Shown one piece after another: positions 34,505-44,249 of a stretch of 64,000 bases of DNA (its first letter is position 1; each line of letters opens with the position of its first letter). Where the stretch lies: NCBI RefSeq assembly GCF_016735685.1, contig NZ_JAERRA010000001.1, positions 930,001-994,000 on the forward strand, written 5' to 3'. The notes beneath the pieces were generated by a model. That model worked only from the letters and a program-made list of their open reading frames with translations, did no database searches and was not told the origin of the DNA. Position numbers and translations under genes: made by a program. Source of the stretch: Piscinibacter lacus. Its GTDB lineage: Bacteria; Pseudomonadota; Gammaproteobacteria; Burkholderiales; Burkholderiaceae_C.

Positions 34505-36190
34505 ATGCCGACGAATGACCCGACCCTGCCGCTCCGCGGCGACCGCTGCCCGGCCTGGGCGGCCCTGAGCGCACTGCCCCAGCGCCAGGGCGAGGCCTTC
34601 CAACTGCAAGACGCCTTTGCCGCGGACCCGCAGCGCGCGCGCCACTTCACCGTCGAGGCCCCGGGCCTGCGCGCCGACCTGTCCAAGCAGCGCTGGGATG
34701 CCGAGGTGCGCCGGCTGCTGCTTGCCCTGGCCGAACAGGTCGGCCTGCCGGCCGCGCGCGCCGCGCAGTTCGCCGGCCGGACGGCCAACCCCACCGAAGG
34801 CCGGCCGGCCCTGCACACCGCGCTGCGCGCGCCGCGCGGCAGCGGCGCGCCCTTCGAGGACGAGATCCATGCCGTGCTCGACCGCATGCTGGCCTATGCC
34901 GAGGGCGTGCGGGCCGAGGCCGAGGCCGGTGTCGGCCCCGGCGGCCGGCCGCCGATCCGCCACATCGTCAACCTCGGGATCGGCGGCAGCGACCTGGGCC
35001 CGCAGATGGTCGTGCCGGCCCTGCGCACGCACAGCCATCCGGCGCTCAGCCTGCACTTCGCCGGCAATGTCGACGGCCACGACCTGCTGCCGCTGCTGGC
35101 CCGGCTGAAGCCCGAGGAGACGCTGTTCATCATCGCCTCCAAGACCTTCACCACCCAGGAGACCCTGGCCAATGCCCGGCTGGCCCGCGCCTGGTTCCTG
35201 GCCGAGGGGGGAAGCGACATCGCGCGCCACTTCGTCGCGACCACGACGAATGTGAAGGCGGCGGCCGAGTTCGGCATCACCACCACTTTCGGCTTCTGGG
35301 ACTGGGTGGGCGGCCGCTACTCGCTGTGGAGCGCGATCGGCCTGCCGATCGCGCTGGCGCTGGGCGAGACCGGCTTCCGCGCCCTGCTGGCCGGCGCCCA
35401 TGCGATGGACCGCCATGCCGCCGAGGCGCCACTGGCCGAGAACCTGCCGACCTTGCTCGGCCTGCTCGATGTCTGGCTGCGCAACTTCCAGGGCTGTGCC
35501 AGCCGCAACCTGGCGCCCTATCACCAGGGCCTGGCGCGGCTGCCGGCCTGGCTGCAGCAACTGGAGATGGAGAGCAATGGCAAGGGCGTGGACCGCGCGG
35601 GCGAGCCTCTGCCCTTCGCGACCAGCCCGGTCGTCTGGGGCGAGGCCGGCACCAACGGCCAGCACGCCTTCTTCCAGATGCTGCACCAGGGCACGGACAC
35701 GGTGCCGGTGGAGTTCATCCTCGTGCGCGAGCCCGCAACCGGCGTCGAGCGCATGAAGCCCGCCACCGCCGCCGCCCTGGCCCCGCTGCTGGCCGAGCAG
35801 CAGCGCATGCTGCTGGCCAATGGCCTGGCCCAGGCCCAGGCCCTGATGCTCGGCAAGACCGCCGAGCAGGCGCTGGGCGAGACCGTGCCGACCGCCGCGC
35901 CCGACCAGGCGCCGGATCTCATCGCCCGCCACCGCCGCTTCCCGGGCAACCGGCCCAGCACCCTGCTGATGCTGGAGCGGCTGGACCCCTGGCATCTCGG
36001 CGCGCTGCTGTCGATGTACGAGCACCGCGTCTTCACCAGCGCGACGGTCTGGGGCATCAACCCCTTCGATCAGTGGGGCGTGGAGCTGGGCAAGAGCCTG
36101 TGCAATGCCCTGCTGCCGCGCCTGGGCAGCGGCGACACCACGGGCCTGGACGGCTCCACCGCCGCCGCGCTGGACTGGCTGCGCGGCTGA
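34505..36190 (+). CDS. pgi: Glucose-6-phosphate isomerase
   Basis: Interconverts glucose-6-phosphate and fructose-6-phosphate (561 residues). Landmarks: VNLGIGGSDLGPQMV and SKTFTTQETLANA (phosphate binding), DWVGGRYSLWSAIG (signature 1), QQLEMESNGKGVD, GTNGQHAFFQMLHQG with the catalytic Glu/His region, and FDQWGVELGK near the C-terminus with the catalytic Lys. It overlaps no neighbour and ends at a hairpin facing the M20 gene. Confidence 0.97.
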   Translation: MPTNDPTLPLRGDRCPAWAALSALPQRQGEAFQLQDAFAADPQRARHFTVEAPGLRADLSKQRWDAEVRRLLLALAEQVGLPAARAAQFAGRTANPTEGRPALHTALRAPRGSGAPFEDEIHAVLDRMLAYAEGVRAEAEAGVGPGGRPPIRHIVNLGIGGSDLGPQMVVPALRTHSHPALSLHFAGNVDGHDLLPLLARLKPEETLFIIASKTFTTQETLANARLARAWFLAEGGSDIARHFVATTTNVKAAAEFGITTTFGFWDWVGGRYSLWSAIGLPIALALGETGFRALLAGAHAMDRHAAEAPLAENLPTLLGLLDVWLRNFQGCASRNLAPYHQGLARLPAWLQQLEMESNGKGVDRAGEPLPFATSPVVWGEAGTNGQHAFFQMLHQGTDTVPVEFILVREPATGVERMKPATAAALAPLLAEQQRMLLANGLAQAQALMLGKTAEQALGETVPTAAPDQAPDLIARHRRFPGNRPSTLLMLERLDPWHLGALLSMYEHRVFTSATVWGINPFDQWGVELGKSLCNALLPRLGSGDTTGLDGSTAAALDWLRG

Positions 36191-36192
36191 GC

Positions 36193-36219
36193 CGCAGCCG
36201 GCTGGCCGGGCCGGCTGCG
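36193..36219. terminator. Inverted repeat between convergent pgi and M20 genes
   Basis: CGCAGCCGG (36193-36201) and CCGGCTGCG (36211-36219) pair perfectly over 9 bp with a 9-base loop. It begins 3 bases after the pgi stop. There is no T tract, so its strength as a terminator is uncertain. Confidence 0.55.
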
Positions 36220-36238
36220 CCCGCCCGCATGCCGCGGT

Positions 36239-37456
36239 TCAGACCGGCTGCGGGGCGAGCCAGCGCTCGGCCAGCGCCAGCCAGAGCCGCGCGCCGACCG
36301 GGATCAGCCGGTCGTTGAAGTCGTAGCTGGGGTTGTGCAGCATGCAGGGCCCCAGGCCGTGGCCGGCCTCGCGGTGGCCGCCGTCGCCATTGCCCAGCAC
36401 GAAATAGGCGCCGGGCTTGGCCTGCAGGAAGAAGCTGAAGTCCTCGGCGCCCATGGTCGGCTCGAAGACCAGGGTGCGCTCGGGGCCGACCACCTGCTGC
36501 ATCACCTCGCGCAGCAGCGCCGTCTCGGCCGGGTGGTTGACCGTGGGCGGGTAGTTGCGGTGGAAGGCGAAGTCGCAGCGCGCGCCCCAGGCCGCGCACA
36601 GGCCCTCGGCCAGCTCGCGCATTCGGCGCTCGATCAGGTCCAGCACCTCGGTCGTGAAGCTGCGCACCGTGCCTTGCAGTTCGCAGCGGTCGGGGATCAC
36701 ATTGCTGGCCTCGCCGGCCTTGAGCATCGTGACCGAGACGACCCCGGTGTCGATCGGCCGCACATTGCGCGCGACGATGGTCTGGAAGGCCTGGATCAGG
36801 GCGGCGGCCACCGGCACCGGGTCGATGCCCAGGTGCGGCATGGCGGCATGCGCGCCCTTGCCGTGGATCGTGATGCGGAACTCGTTGCTCGATGCGAAGC
36901 AGGGCCCGTCGCAGACGGCGAAGCTGCCCTCGGGCAGGCCGGGCCAGTTGTGCAGGCCATAGATGGCATCCATCGGGCAGCGCTCGAACAGGCCGTCGCG
37001 CATCATTTCTCGCGCGCCGCCGCCGCCTTCCTCGGCCGGCTGGAAGACCAGGTAGACCGTGCCGTCCAGCCGCCCGGCGGCGGCCGCATCGCGCAGCGGC
37101 CGCGCGGCGGCCAGCAGGGTGGCGGTGTGGCCGTCGTGGCCGCAGGCGTGCATGCGACCGGGGTGGCGGCTGGCGTGCGCGAAGGTGTTGCGCTCGGTCA
37201 TCGGCAGCGCGTCCATGTCGGCCCGCAGGCCCAGGCCGCGCGGCGAGCTGCCGCCGTTGATCACGCCAACCACCCCGGTCTTGCCCAGGCCGCGGATCAC
37301 CGGAATGCCCCAGCCTTCCAGCGTGCGGGCGACCAGCTCGCTGGTGCGCTCTTCCTGGAAGCTCAGCTCCGGATGGGCATGCAGGTCGCGGCGCAGGGCG
37401 GTCAGGGCGGGCAGGTCCGCATCCAGCGCGGCGAGCACGGGGTCGGGGGTGGACAT
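36239..37456 (-). CDS. M20D-family amidohydrolase (hippurate hydrolase / N-acyl-amino-acid amidohydrolase type)
   Basis: A zinc peptidase-family hydrolase (405 residues) that cleaves N-acyl or related amide bonds of amino acids. The metal-binding motifs are MHACGHDGHTA, QPAEEGGGGA and MGAEDFSFF. LRRDLHAHPELSFQEERTS at the N-terminus is typical of HipO-like enzymes. An upstream in-frame ATG adds ten residues (MVEPLAEPRT); I prefer MSTPDPVLAALD. The physiological substrate cannot be told from sequence. It diverges from the aminopeptidase gene. Confidence 0.9.
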   Translation of the reverse strand: MSTPDPVLAALDADLPALTALRRDLHAHPELSFQEERTSELVARTLEGWGIPVIRGLGKTGVVGVINGGSSPRGLGLRADMDALPMTERNTFAHASRHPGRMHACGHDGHTATLLAAARPLRDAAAAGRLDGTVYLVFQPAEEGGGGAREMMRDGLFERCPMDAIYGLHNWPGLPEGSFAVCDGPCFASSNEFRITIHGKGAHAAMPHLGIDPVPVAAALIQAFQTIVARNVRPIDTGVVSVTMLKAGEASNVIPDRCELQGTVRSFTTEVLDLIERRMRELAEGLCAAWGARCDFAFHRNYPPTVNHPAETALLREVMQQVVGPERTLVFEPTMGAEDFSFFLQAKPGAYFVLGNGDGGHREAGHGLGPCMLHNPSYDFNDRLIPVGARLWLALAERWLAPQPV

Positions 37457-37554
37457 GGTTCGCGGTTCGGCTAGGGGCTCGACCATCGTAACCCCGGGCC
37501 GTGACGGCGGGCCGGCGTGGGGCCGGAAGGGCGCATGCCATCATCCCGGCCGCC

Positions 37555-38655
37555 ATGCCCAAGCGCCTGCTCTCCCGACTGCTGCTGCTGCTGGCGAGCC
37601 TGCTTGCGCTCGCCGGCTGCGAGACGGCGGGCTATTACGCGCAATCCATCGGCGGCCACCTGGCCTTGCTGCGGGCCGCGCGGCCCGTGCCCGAGCTGCT
37701 CGCCGATCCGGCCACCCCGGCCGAGCTGCGCGAGCGCTTGCAGCGCAGCCAGCGGATGCGCGACTTCTCGGTGCGCGAGCTTGCCCTGCCGGACAACGCC
37801 AGCTACCGCCGCTATGCCGAGCTGGATCGCCCGGCGGTGGTCTGGAATGTGGCGGCGGCGCCGCCTTTCTCGCTGGAGCTGCGCCGCTGGTGCTTCCCGG
37901 TGGCGGGCTGCGTCGGCTACCGCGGTTACTTCGACCGCGCCGCCGCCGAGGCCGAGGCCGCCCGCCTGCGCGAGGCCGAGGGCCTGGAGACCGTCGTCCT
38001 GCCGGTGCCGGCCTACTCCACCCTCGGCAAGCTGCCGGGCGACTGGTTTGCCGACCCGCTGCTCTCCACCCTGATCCGCTGGCCCGAGCCCGAGCTGGCG
38101 CGGCTGATCTTCCACGAGCTGGCCCACCAGCGCCTCTACCTGGCTGGCGACACGGCCTTCAACGAAAGCTATGCCACCGCCGTCGAGCGCCTGGGCGGCG
38201 CGCGCTGGCTGGCAGCCGAGGCCGGCCCCGAGGCCCGCGCGGCCGATGCCGCCTTCGAGGCCCGGCGCGAGGCCTTCCGCGGCCTGGTCGCCCGCTACCG
38301 CGCCCAGCTCGATGCGCTCTACCGCACCGGCGGCCCGGCCGAGCGCCTGGCGGCCGACAAGGACCGCATCTATGCCGAGCTGCGCGCCGCCCATGTCGCG
38401 CTGCGCGACGGCGCCTGGGGTGGCGACCGTCGCTACGACGCCTGGTTCGCGCGGGCCAACAATGCCCTGCTCGGCTTGCAGGCCGCCTACTTCGGCTGGG
38501 TGCCGGCCTTCGAGGCCTTGTTCGAGCGCGAGGGCCGCGACTTCGCCCGCTTCCATGCCGCCGTCGAAGCCCTGGCCGGCTTGCCGGCGGCCGAGCGCGA
38601 GGCCACACTGCGCGCCCTCATGCCGCCCGAGCCGGTGGCGCCCCCGAACCCTTGA
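37555..38655 (+). CDS. Predicted lipoprotein aminopeptidase (COG4324-type)
   Basis: A membrane-attached metallopeptidase-like protein (366 residues). The N-terminal signal MPKRLLSRLLLLLASLLALAG ends in a lipobox Cys at about 22. The body has WCFPVAGCVGYRGYF and the zinc motif HELAHQ (HExxH) within LIFHELAHQRLYLAGDTAFNES, matching the family called predicted aminopeptidase. The longer frame from 37501 is rejected because it would put 18 non-conserved residues before the signal peptide. Function in the cell is not established. Confidence 0.85.
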   Translation: MPKRLLSRLLLLLASLLALAGCETAGYYAQSIGGHLALLRAARPVPELLADPATPAELRERLQRSQRMRDFSVRELALPDNASYRRYAELDRPAVVWNVAAAPPFSLELRRWCFPVAGCVGYRGYFDRAAAEAEAARLREAEGLETVVLPVPAYSTLGKLPGDWFADPLLSTLIRWPEPELARLIFHELAHQRLYLAGDTAFNESYATAVERLGGARWLAAEAGPEARAADAAFEARREAFRGLVARYRAQLDALYRTGGPAERLAADKDRIYAELRAAHVALRDGAWGGDRRYDAWFARANNALLGLQAAYFGWVPAFEALFEREGRDFARFHAAVEALAGLPAAEREATLRALMPPEPVAPPNP

Positions 38656-38669
38656 CCCGCTGCCCGGCC

Positions 38670-38987
38670 ATGCCCGTCCTTCACATCCGCCGCCCCCATG
38701 CCCTGGGCCTGGACCGGGCCCGCGAGCTGGCCACCCGCTGGACCGCCGAGGCCGAGGCCCGCTTCGGCATGCGCTGCAGCCCGCAGCCGGGGGACGGGGC
38801 CGATGTGGTGCGATTCCAGCGGTCCGGGGTGCAGGGCGAGCTGCGCGTGGCGGCCGATCATTTCAGCCTGGAGGCCCGGTTGGGCCTGGTGCTGGGTGCG
38901 TTCGCGCCGCGCATCCAGGCCGAGATCGAGGCCAACCTCGACCAACTGCTGGCCGGGGAAGCTGGCCTGCCGCCCACGGCCGCCTGA
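38670..38987 (+). CDS. Polyhydroxyalkanoic acid system family protein
   Basis: A 105-residue protein matching the small PHA_gran_rgn family: LHIRRPHALGLDRARELATRW, EAEARFGMRC, and the C-terminal FSLEARLGLVLGAFAPRIQA ... IEANLDQLL. Members are found near polyhydroxyalkanoate genes or alone; their role, perhaps at granules, is unclear. It starts 14 bases after the aminopeptidase stop and converges with the acetyltransferase. Confidence 0.85.
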   Translation: MPVLHIRRPHALGLDRARELATRWTAEAEARFGMRCSPQPGDGADVVRFQRSGVQGELRVAADHFSLEARLGLVLGAFAPRIQAEIEANLDQLLAGEAGLPPTAA

Positions 38988-39009
38988 TTGGCGCCGCCGG
39001 CCGGGCCGC

Positions 39010-39615
39010 TCAGCGCCCAGCCGGAAAGAAGTGGGCGATGCGCTGCCGGATCAGCTCGGGTTCCAGGGCGGCGTCGAAGCCGCTGGCACCGCGCTGACGG
39101 ATCAGCGCGGCCCAGGGCAGGGCCTCGGTCTCGGCCTTCAGGCGGGCGTGGTAATCGTCGAAGCGGCCGATCACCCGGGCCGGCACCCCGCCGACGATGC
39201 TGCCCTCGGGCACATCCTGGGTGACGACGGCACCGGCCGCGACGATGGCGCGCGGCCCGATCGACACATTGCGCAGCACCACGGCGCCGTGGCCGATGAA
39301 GACATGGTCGTGGATGACGATGCGCCCGACCGCGTCGACCGGTTCAAGCCCAAGCTGCGAGAACACCGCCGCCGAGGCGTCATGCCCGATCAGGCTGCAA
39401 TCGGACAGCACGATGTTGCTGCCGAGCCAGACATAGGCCGGGTCGGTGATGCTCGCGCCGAGGTTGATGTGCACCCGCTCGCCGATGTGCCGCAGGCCGC
39501 CGTGGGCTCGCAAGAATTCAACATGCTGCTTGACCGTGCGCACGTACAGGCGTCGGTACAACCGAACACAACGCCCGTGTCGCAGGGCCAGTTGGCGCAG
39601 CAGGCGTCTCAGCAT
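39010..39615 (-). CDS. Left-handed beta-helix acyltransferase (maltose/galactoside O-acetyltransferase-like)
   Basis: About 201 residues. Hexapeptide repeats are visible from VHINLGASITD through IHDHVFIGHGAVVLRNVSIGPRAIVAAGAVVTQDVPEGSIVGGVPARVIG (cited in pieces), the WbbJ/LbH pattern with the catalytic His in FIGHGA. Such enzymes acetylate sugars, often in surface polysaccharides. A longer frame from 39693 exists, but MLRRLLRQLALRHGR looks like the natural start. No polysaccharide genes lie nearby, so the acceptor is unknown. Confidence 0.85.
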   Translation of the reverse strand: MLRRLLRQLALRHGRCVRLYRRLYVRTVKQHVEFLRAHGGLRHIGERVHINLGASITDPAYVWLGSNIVLSDCSLIGHDASAAVFSQLGLEPVDAVGRIVIHDHVFIGHGAVVLRNVSIGPRAIVAAGAVVTQDVPEGSIVGGVPARVIGRFDDYHARLKAETEALPWAALIRQRGASGFDAALEPELIRQRIAHFFPAGR

Positions 39616-39718
39616 GGTGCGGATGGGCGAGCGGGAGGGGAGGGGAAGGGCAGCCGGGCTTGCTCCGTATGCAGCCCCCCGACCGATTAGCACGAAAGGT
39701 GCCGGCCGGCCGTGGCGC

Positions 39719-39973
39719 TCAGGTGAGATCTTCGATCAGGTCGATGTACTTCTGCATCGCCGCATCCGGCGCCAGGCCCTTGAGCTCGGCCCAGGCGTCG
39801 AACTTGGCGCGGCCGACGAAGTCGGCAAAGCCCGGCCGCTCGCCCTCCGCATCGCCGGCGGTGGCCTGCTTGTAGAGCGCATACAGCTTGAGCAGGGTGG
39901 CGTTGTCGGGCCGCTCGCTGAGTTGCTTGGAGGCGGCGACCGCCTGTTCGAAGAGGATGCGCAGATCGGCCAT
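39719..39973 (-). CDS. Acyl-CoA-binding protein
   Basis: An 84-residue four-helix acyl-CoA-binding protein. FEQAVAASKQL, LLKLYALYKQATAGD (with the conserved LYxLYKQAT), KFDAWAELKGL and AMQKYIDLIEDL are all hallmarks, including the Tyr and Lys residues that hold the CoA. It probably buffers long-chain acyl-CoA in the cytosol. I chose the ATG giving MADLRILFE; the upstream extension in the frame is not conserved. It diverges from the ABC ATPase gene. Confidence 0.93.
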   Translation of the reverse strand: MADLRILFEQAVAASKQLSERPDNATLLKLYALYKQATAGDAEGERPGFADFVGRAKFDAWAELKGLAPDAAMQKYIDLIEDLT

Positions 39974-40062
39974 GGGGCTTCCAGGGGAGGGGCAGGGCAG
40001 GCCTCGGGAGCGGGACTGCCGGGCCGCTGCTTTTACCACCGGACGGCCGGGGGCACGCTCCC

Positions 40063-40068
40063 TAGAAT
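40063..40068 (+). promoter_or_regulatory. Probable -10 before the ABC transporter gene
   Basis: TAGAAT in a context CCCTAGAATCA identical in style to the argB and cyaY upstream hexamers. It lies 29 bases before the TTG I take as the start of the ATPase. Confidence 0.5.
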
Positions 40069-40097
40069 CACATGCTTCGCGTCCACCGGCCTGCCCC

Positions 40098-41075
40098 TTG
40101 CCCGATTCCCTTTCCGCCGCCCTGCCGGCCCCGGCCTCGCCGCCGCCCGGCCACCCGGCGGTGCGTTTCGAGGGGGTCGAGAAGCGCTATGCGCGCAAGG
40201 GCGCGGCCCCGCTTCAGGCCTTGCAGGGCGTCAGCTTCGACATCCAGCCGGGCGAGTTCTTCGGCCTGCTCGGCCCCAACGGCGCGGGCAAGACGACGCT
40301 CATCAGCCTGCTGGCCGGCCTGGCCCGGGCCAGCGCCGGTCGCATCGAGGTGATGGGCCATGACGTGGTCAGCGACTACGCCGCGGCGCGGCGCGCGCTG
40401 GGCATCGTGCCGCAGGAGCTGGTCTTCGACCCCTTCTTCAGCGTGCGCGAGGCGTTGCGCATCCAGAGCGGCTACTTCGGCCTGCGCCACAACGAGGCCT
40501 GGATCGACGAGCTGCTGGAGGCCCTGGGCCTGGCCGACAAGGCCGGCGCCAACATGCGCCAGCTCTCCGGCGGCATGAAGCGCCGGGTGCTGGTGGCCCA
40601 GGCCCTGGTGCACCGCCCGCCGGTGATCGTGCTCGACGAGCCGACGGCCGGCGTCGACGTGGAGCTGCGCCAGACGCTCTGGGCCTTCATCAGCCGCCTG
40701 AACCGCGCCGGCCACACCGTGCTGCTGACCACCCACTACCTGGAAGAGGCGGAGGCCCTGTGCCATCGCATCGCCATGCTCAAGCAGGGCCGGGTGGTGG
40801 CGCTGGATCGCACGGCCGCGCTGCTGGCCGGCGCGGCCCATCCGGTGCTGCGCTTCAAGACCGACGATGCGCTGCCGCCCGCCCTGGCTGCGCAGGCCCG
40901 TGTCACCGGCCGCACCGTGCAGTTGCCGGCGCGCGAGGTGCACGGCATCGAGACCCTGCTGGCCAGCCTGCGCGAGGCCGGCGTGCGTGTCGAGGACCTG
41001 GAGATCGGCCGCGCCGACCTGGAGGATGTCTTCCTCGGCCTGATGGCCGCGCAGGCTCCGGAGGCGGCCCGATGA
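40098..41075 (+). CDS. ABC-2 type transporter ATP-binding protein
   Basis: Exporter ATPase (about 325 residues) with Walker A GPNGAGKTT, Q-loop VPQELVFDPFFSV, signature LSGGMKRRVLVAQAL, Walker B VIVLDEPTAGVD and a C-terminal DUF4162-like extension. It pairs with the permease overlapping its stop. Neither a good ATG nor SD is present: an ATG at 40072 is out of frame. The TTG at 40098 (MPDSLSAALPAP) is the best start, and GTG at 40161 (VRFEGVEKRYA) is an alternative. In Burkholderiales this pair stands before bolA/ibaG and murA. The cargo is unknown. Confidence 0.88.
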   Translation: MPDSLSAALPAPASPPPGHPAVRFEGVEKRYARKGAAPLQALQGVSFDIQPGEFFGLLGPNGAGKTTLISLLAGLARASAGRIEVMGHDVVSDYAAARRALGIVPQELVFDPFFSVREALRIQSGYFGLRHNEAWIDELLEALGLADKAGANMRQLSGGMKRRVLVAQALVHRPPVIVLDEPTAGVDVELRQTLWAFISRLNRAGHTVLLTTHYLEEAEALCHRIAMLKQGRVVALDRTAALLAGAAHPVLRFKTDDALPPALAAQARVTGRTVQLPAREVHGIETLLASLREAGVRVEDLEIGRADLEDVFLGLMAAQAPEAAR

Positions 41076-41851
41076 TCGCCGCCATCCGCCGCGCACTGGC
41101 CGGCGCCGCCCCGCTGTTCCACAAGGAGATGCTGCGCTTCTGGAAGGTGGCCTTCCAGACCATCGCCGCGCCGGTGCTGACGGCCGTGCTCTACCTGTTG
41201 ATCTTCGGCCATGTGCTGGACGAGCGGGTGCAGGTCTTCGAGGGCGTGGGCTACACCGCCTTCCTCATCCCCGGCCTGGTGATGATGAGCGTGCTGCAGA
41301 ACGCCTTTGCGAACAGCTCGTCCTCGCTGGTGCAGAGCAAGATCACCGGCAACCTGGTCTTCCTGCTGGTCACGCCGCTGTCGCACTGGGCCTGGTTCGC
41401 GGCCTATGTCGGCGCGGCCGTGGTGCGCGGCCTGGTGGTGGGCGGCGGGGTGCTGCTGGTCACGGCCTGGTTCGCGCCGCTGCGCCTGGCCGAGCCGCTG
41501 TGGGCGCTGGTCTTCGCCGTGCTGGGCGCCGGCATGCTCGGTGCCCTGGGCCTGATCGCCGGCCTGTGGGCCGACAAGTTCGACCAGATGGCGGCCTTCC
41601 AGAACTTCCTGATCATGCCCATGACCTTCCTGGCCGGCGTCTTCTACTCGGTGCACAGCCTGCCGGCGGTGTGGCAGGCGGTCAGCCACCTGAACCCCTT
41701 CTTCTACATGGTCGACGGCTTCCGGCGCGGCTTCTTCGGCGTCAGCGACGTCTCGCCCTGGCTGAGCCTGCTGATCGTCGGCAGCGCCTTCCTCGGCATT
41801 GCCGCGCTTGCGCTGCGGCTGCTGGCCAGCGGCTACAAGATCCGCCACTGA
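41072..41851 (+). CDS. ABC-2 type transporter permease
   Basis: Six-helix export permease (259 residues) of the ABC-2 family, partner of the ATPase it overlaps by ATGA. The first span is VAFQTIAAPVLTAVLYLLIF. The family signature region LIMPMTFLAGVFYSVHSLP and HLNPFFYMVDGFRRGFFG is at about residues 180-215. Substrate is not known. Confidence 0.92.
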   Translation: MIAAIRRALAGAAPLFHKEMLRFWKVAFQTIAAPVLTAVLYLLIFGHVLDERVQVFEGVGYTAFLIPGLVMMSVLQNAFANSSSSLVQSKITGNLVFLLVTPLSHWAWFAAYVGAAVVRGLVVGGGVLLVTAWFAPLRLAEPLWALVFAVLGAGMLGALGLIAGLWADKFDQMAAFQNFLIMPMTFLAGVFYSVHSLPAVWQAVSHLNPFFYMVDGFRRGFFGVSDVSPWLSLLIVGSAFLGIAALALRLLASGYKIRH

Positions 41852-41873
41852 AGGGCCGGGAAGCCGGCCTCAC

Positions 41874-41879
41874 TACAAT
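41874..41879 (+). promoter_or_regulatory. Probable -10 of ibaG/bolA (leaderless transcript)
   Basis: TACAAT ends only 6 bases before the ATG at 41886. A start point about 7 bases downstream of the hexamer would coincide with the A of the ATG. No SD is present. Confidence 0.5.
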
Positions 41880-41885
41880 CGCGCG

Positions 41886-42149
41886 ATGGCTGATCCGACC
41901 CCCGACGACGTCCGGCGCTACATCGCGCTGGGCCTGCAATGCACCCAGCTCCAGGTCGAGGGTGACGGCCGGCACTTCTTCGCGACCATCGTCTCGCCCG
42001 AGTTCGACGGCCTGAGCCGGGTGGCGCGGCACCAGCGCGTCTACCGCGCGCTCGGTGACCGGATGCGCGAGCAGATCCATGCGCTGTCGATGAAGACCCT
42101 GACCCCGGCGGAGTTCGACGCCGCCGCGGCCCACCCCACCCACCCCTGA
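41886..42149 (+). CDS. ibaG: BolA family protein, IbaG-like
   Basis: An 87-residue BolA-fold protein: VEGDGRHFFATIVSPEFDGLSRVARHQRVYRALGD (quoted in part) contains the FDG and RHQRVY motif with the conserved His. The family works with monothiol glutaredoxins in Fe-S handling, and IbaG is linked to acid stress in E. coli. In many proteobacteria ibaG stands directly before murA, as here, which supports IbaG rather than BolA proper. Confidence 0.88.
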   Translation: MADPTPDDVRRYIALGLQCTQLQVEGDGRHFFATIVSPEFDGLSRVARHQRVYRALGDRMREQIHALSMKTLTPAEFDAAAAHPTHP

Positions 42150-42236
42150 TTCCGGCCGCGCGGCCCGCGCGGTCCGGCAGGCGGTGCGCGCATCCTGGCG
42201 CAGCCGCTTCCGGCGCGGGCCCGGCGGCTTTCCACG

Positions 42237-43570
<1,334 letters not shown>

Positions 43571-43574
<4 letters not shown>

Positions 43575-44230
43575 TCACCCTGGCGCTTTCCAAGGGCCGC
43601 ATCTTCGAGGAGACGCTGCCGCTGCTGGCCGCCGCCGGCATCACCGTGGGCGAGGATCCGGAGAAGTCGCGCAAGCTCATCCTGCCGACTAACCAGCCGG
43701 ATGTGCGCATCGTGATGGTCCGCGCCAGCGATGTGCCGACCTATGTCGAGCATGGCGGCGCCGACCTGGGCGTGGCCGGCCGCGATGTGCTGCTCGAACA
43801 TGCGGCCGGCGGCGTCGGTGCCAGCTCCGGCCTCTACCAGCCGCTGGACCTGAAGATCGCCCGCTGCCGCCTGAGCGTAGCCGTGCGCGAGGACTTCGAC
43901 TACGCCAGCGCCGTGCGCCAGGGTTCGCGCATCCGCGTGGCCAGCAAGTATGTGCACCTGGCCCGCCAGCACTTTGCCGACAAGGGCGTGCATGTCGACC
44001 TGATCAAGCTCTACGGCTCGATGGAGCTGGCGCCGCTCACGGGCCTGGCCGATGCCATCGTCGACCTGGTCTCGACCGGCGGCACGCTGCGCGCCAACCA
44101 CCTGCGCGAGGTCGAGAAGATCATGGACGTCTCCTCGCGCCTCGTCGTCAATGCCGCCGCGCTGAAGCTGCAGCGCGAGCCCATCCGCCGGCTGATCGAG
44201 GCCTTCGCCTCGGCCCTGCCGCAGGACTGA
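43571..44230 (+). CDS. hisG: ATP phosphoribosyltransferase, short form
   Basis: First enzyme of histidine synthesis (219 residues). It has [15 protein letters not shown], the [15 protein letters not shown] loop and [15 protein letters not shown], the PRPP-binding segment. The length is that of the short HisG, which lacks the C-terminal regulatory domain and needs HisZ for activity and feedback. No hisZ lies in this window. Confidence 0.97.
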
Positions 44231-44249
44231 ACCCCGGAAGGTCTGCCCG

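Noticed and set aside
40072..40353. ATG at 40072 as start of the ABC ATPase
   Set aside because: It is in another frame (Arg/Pro-rich product) and does not lead into the Walker A sequence.
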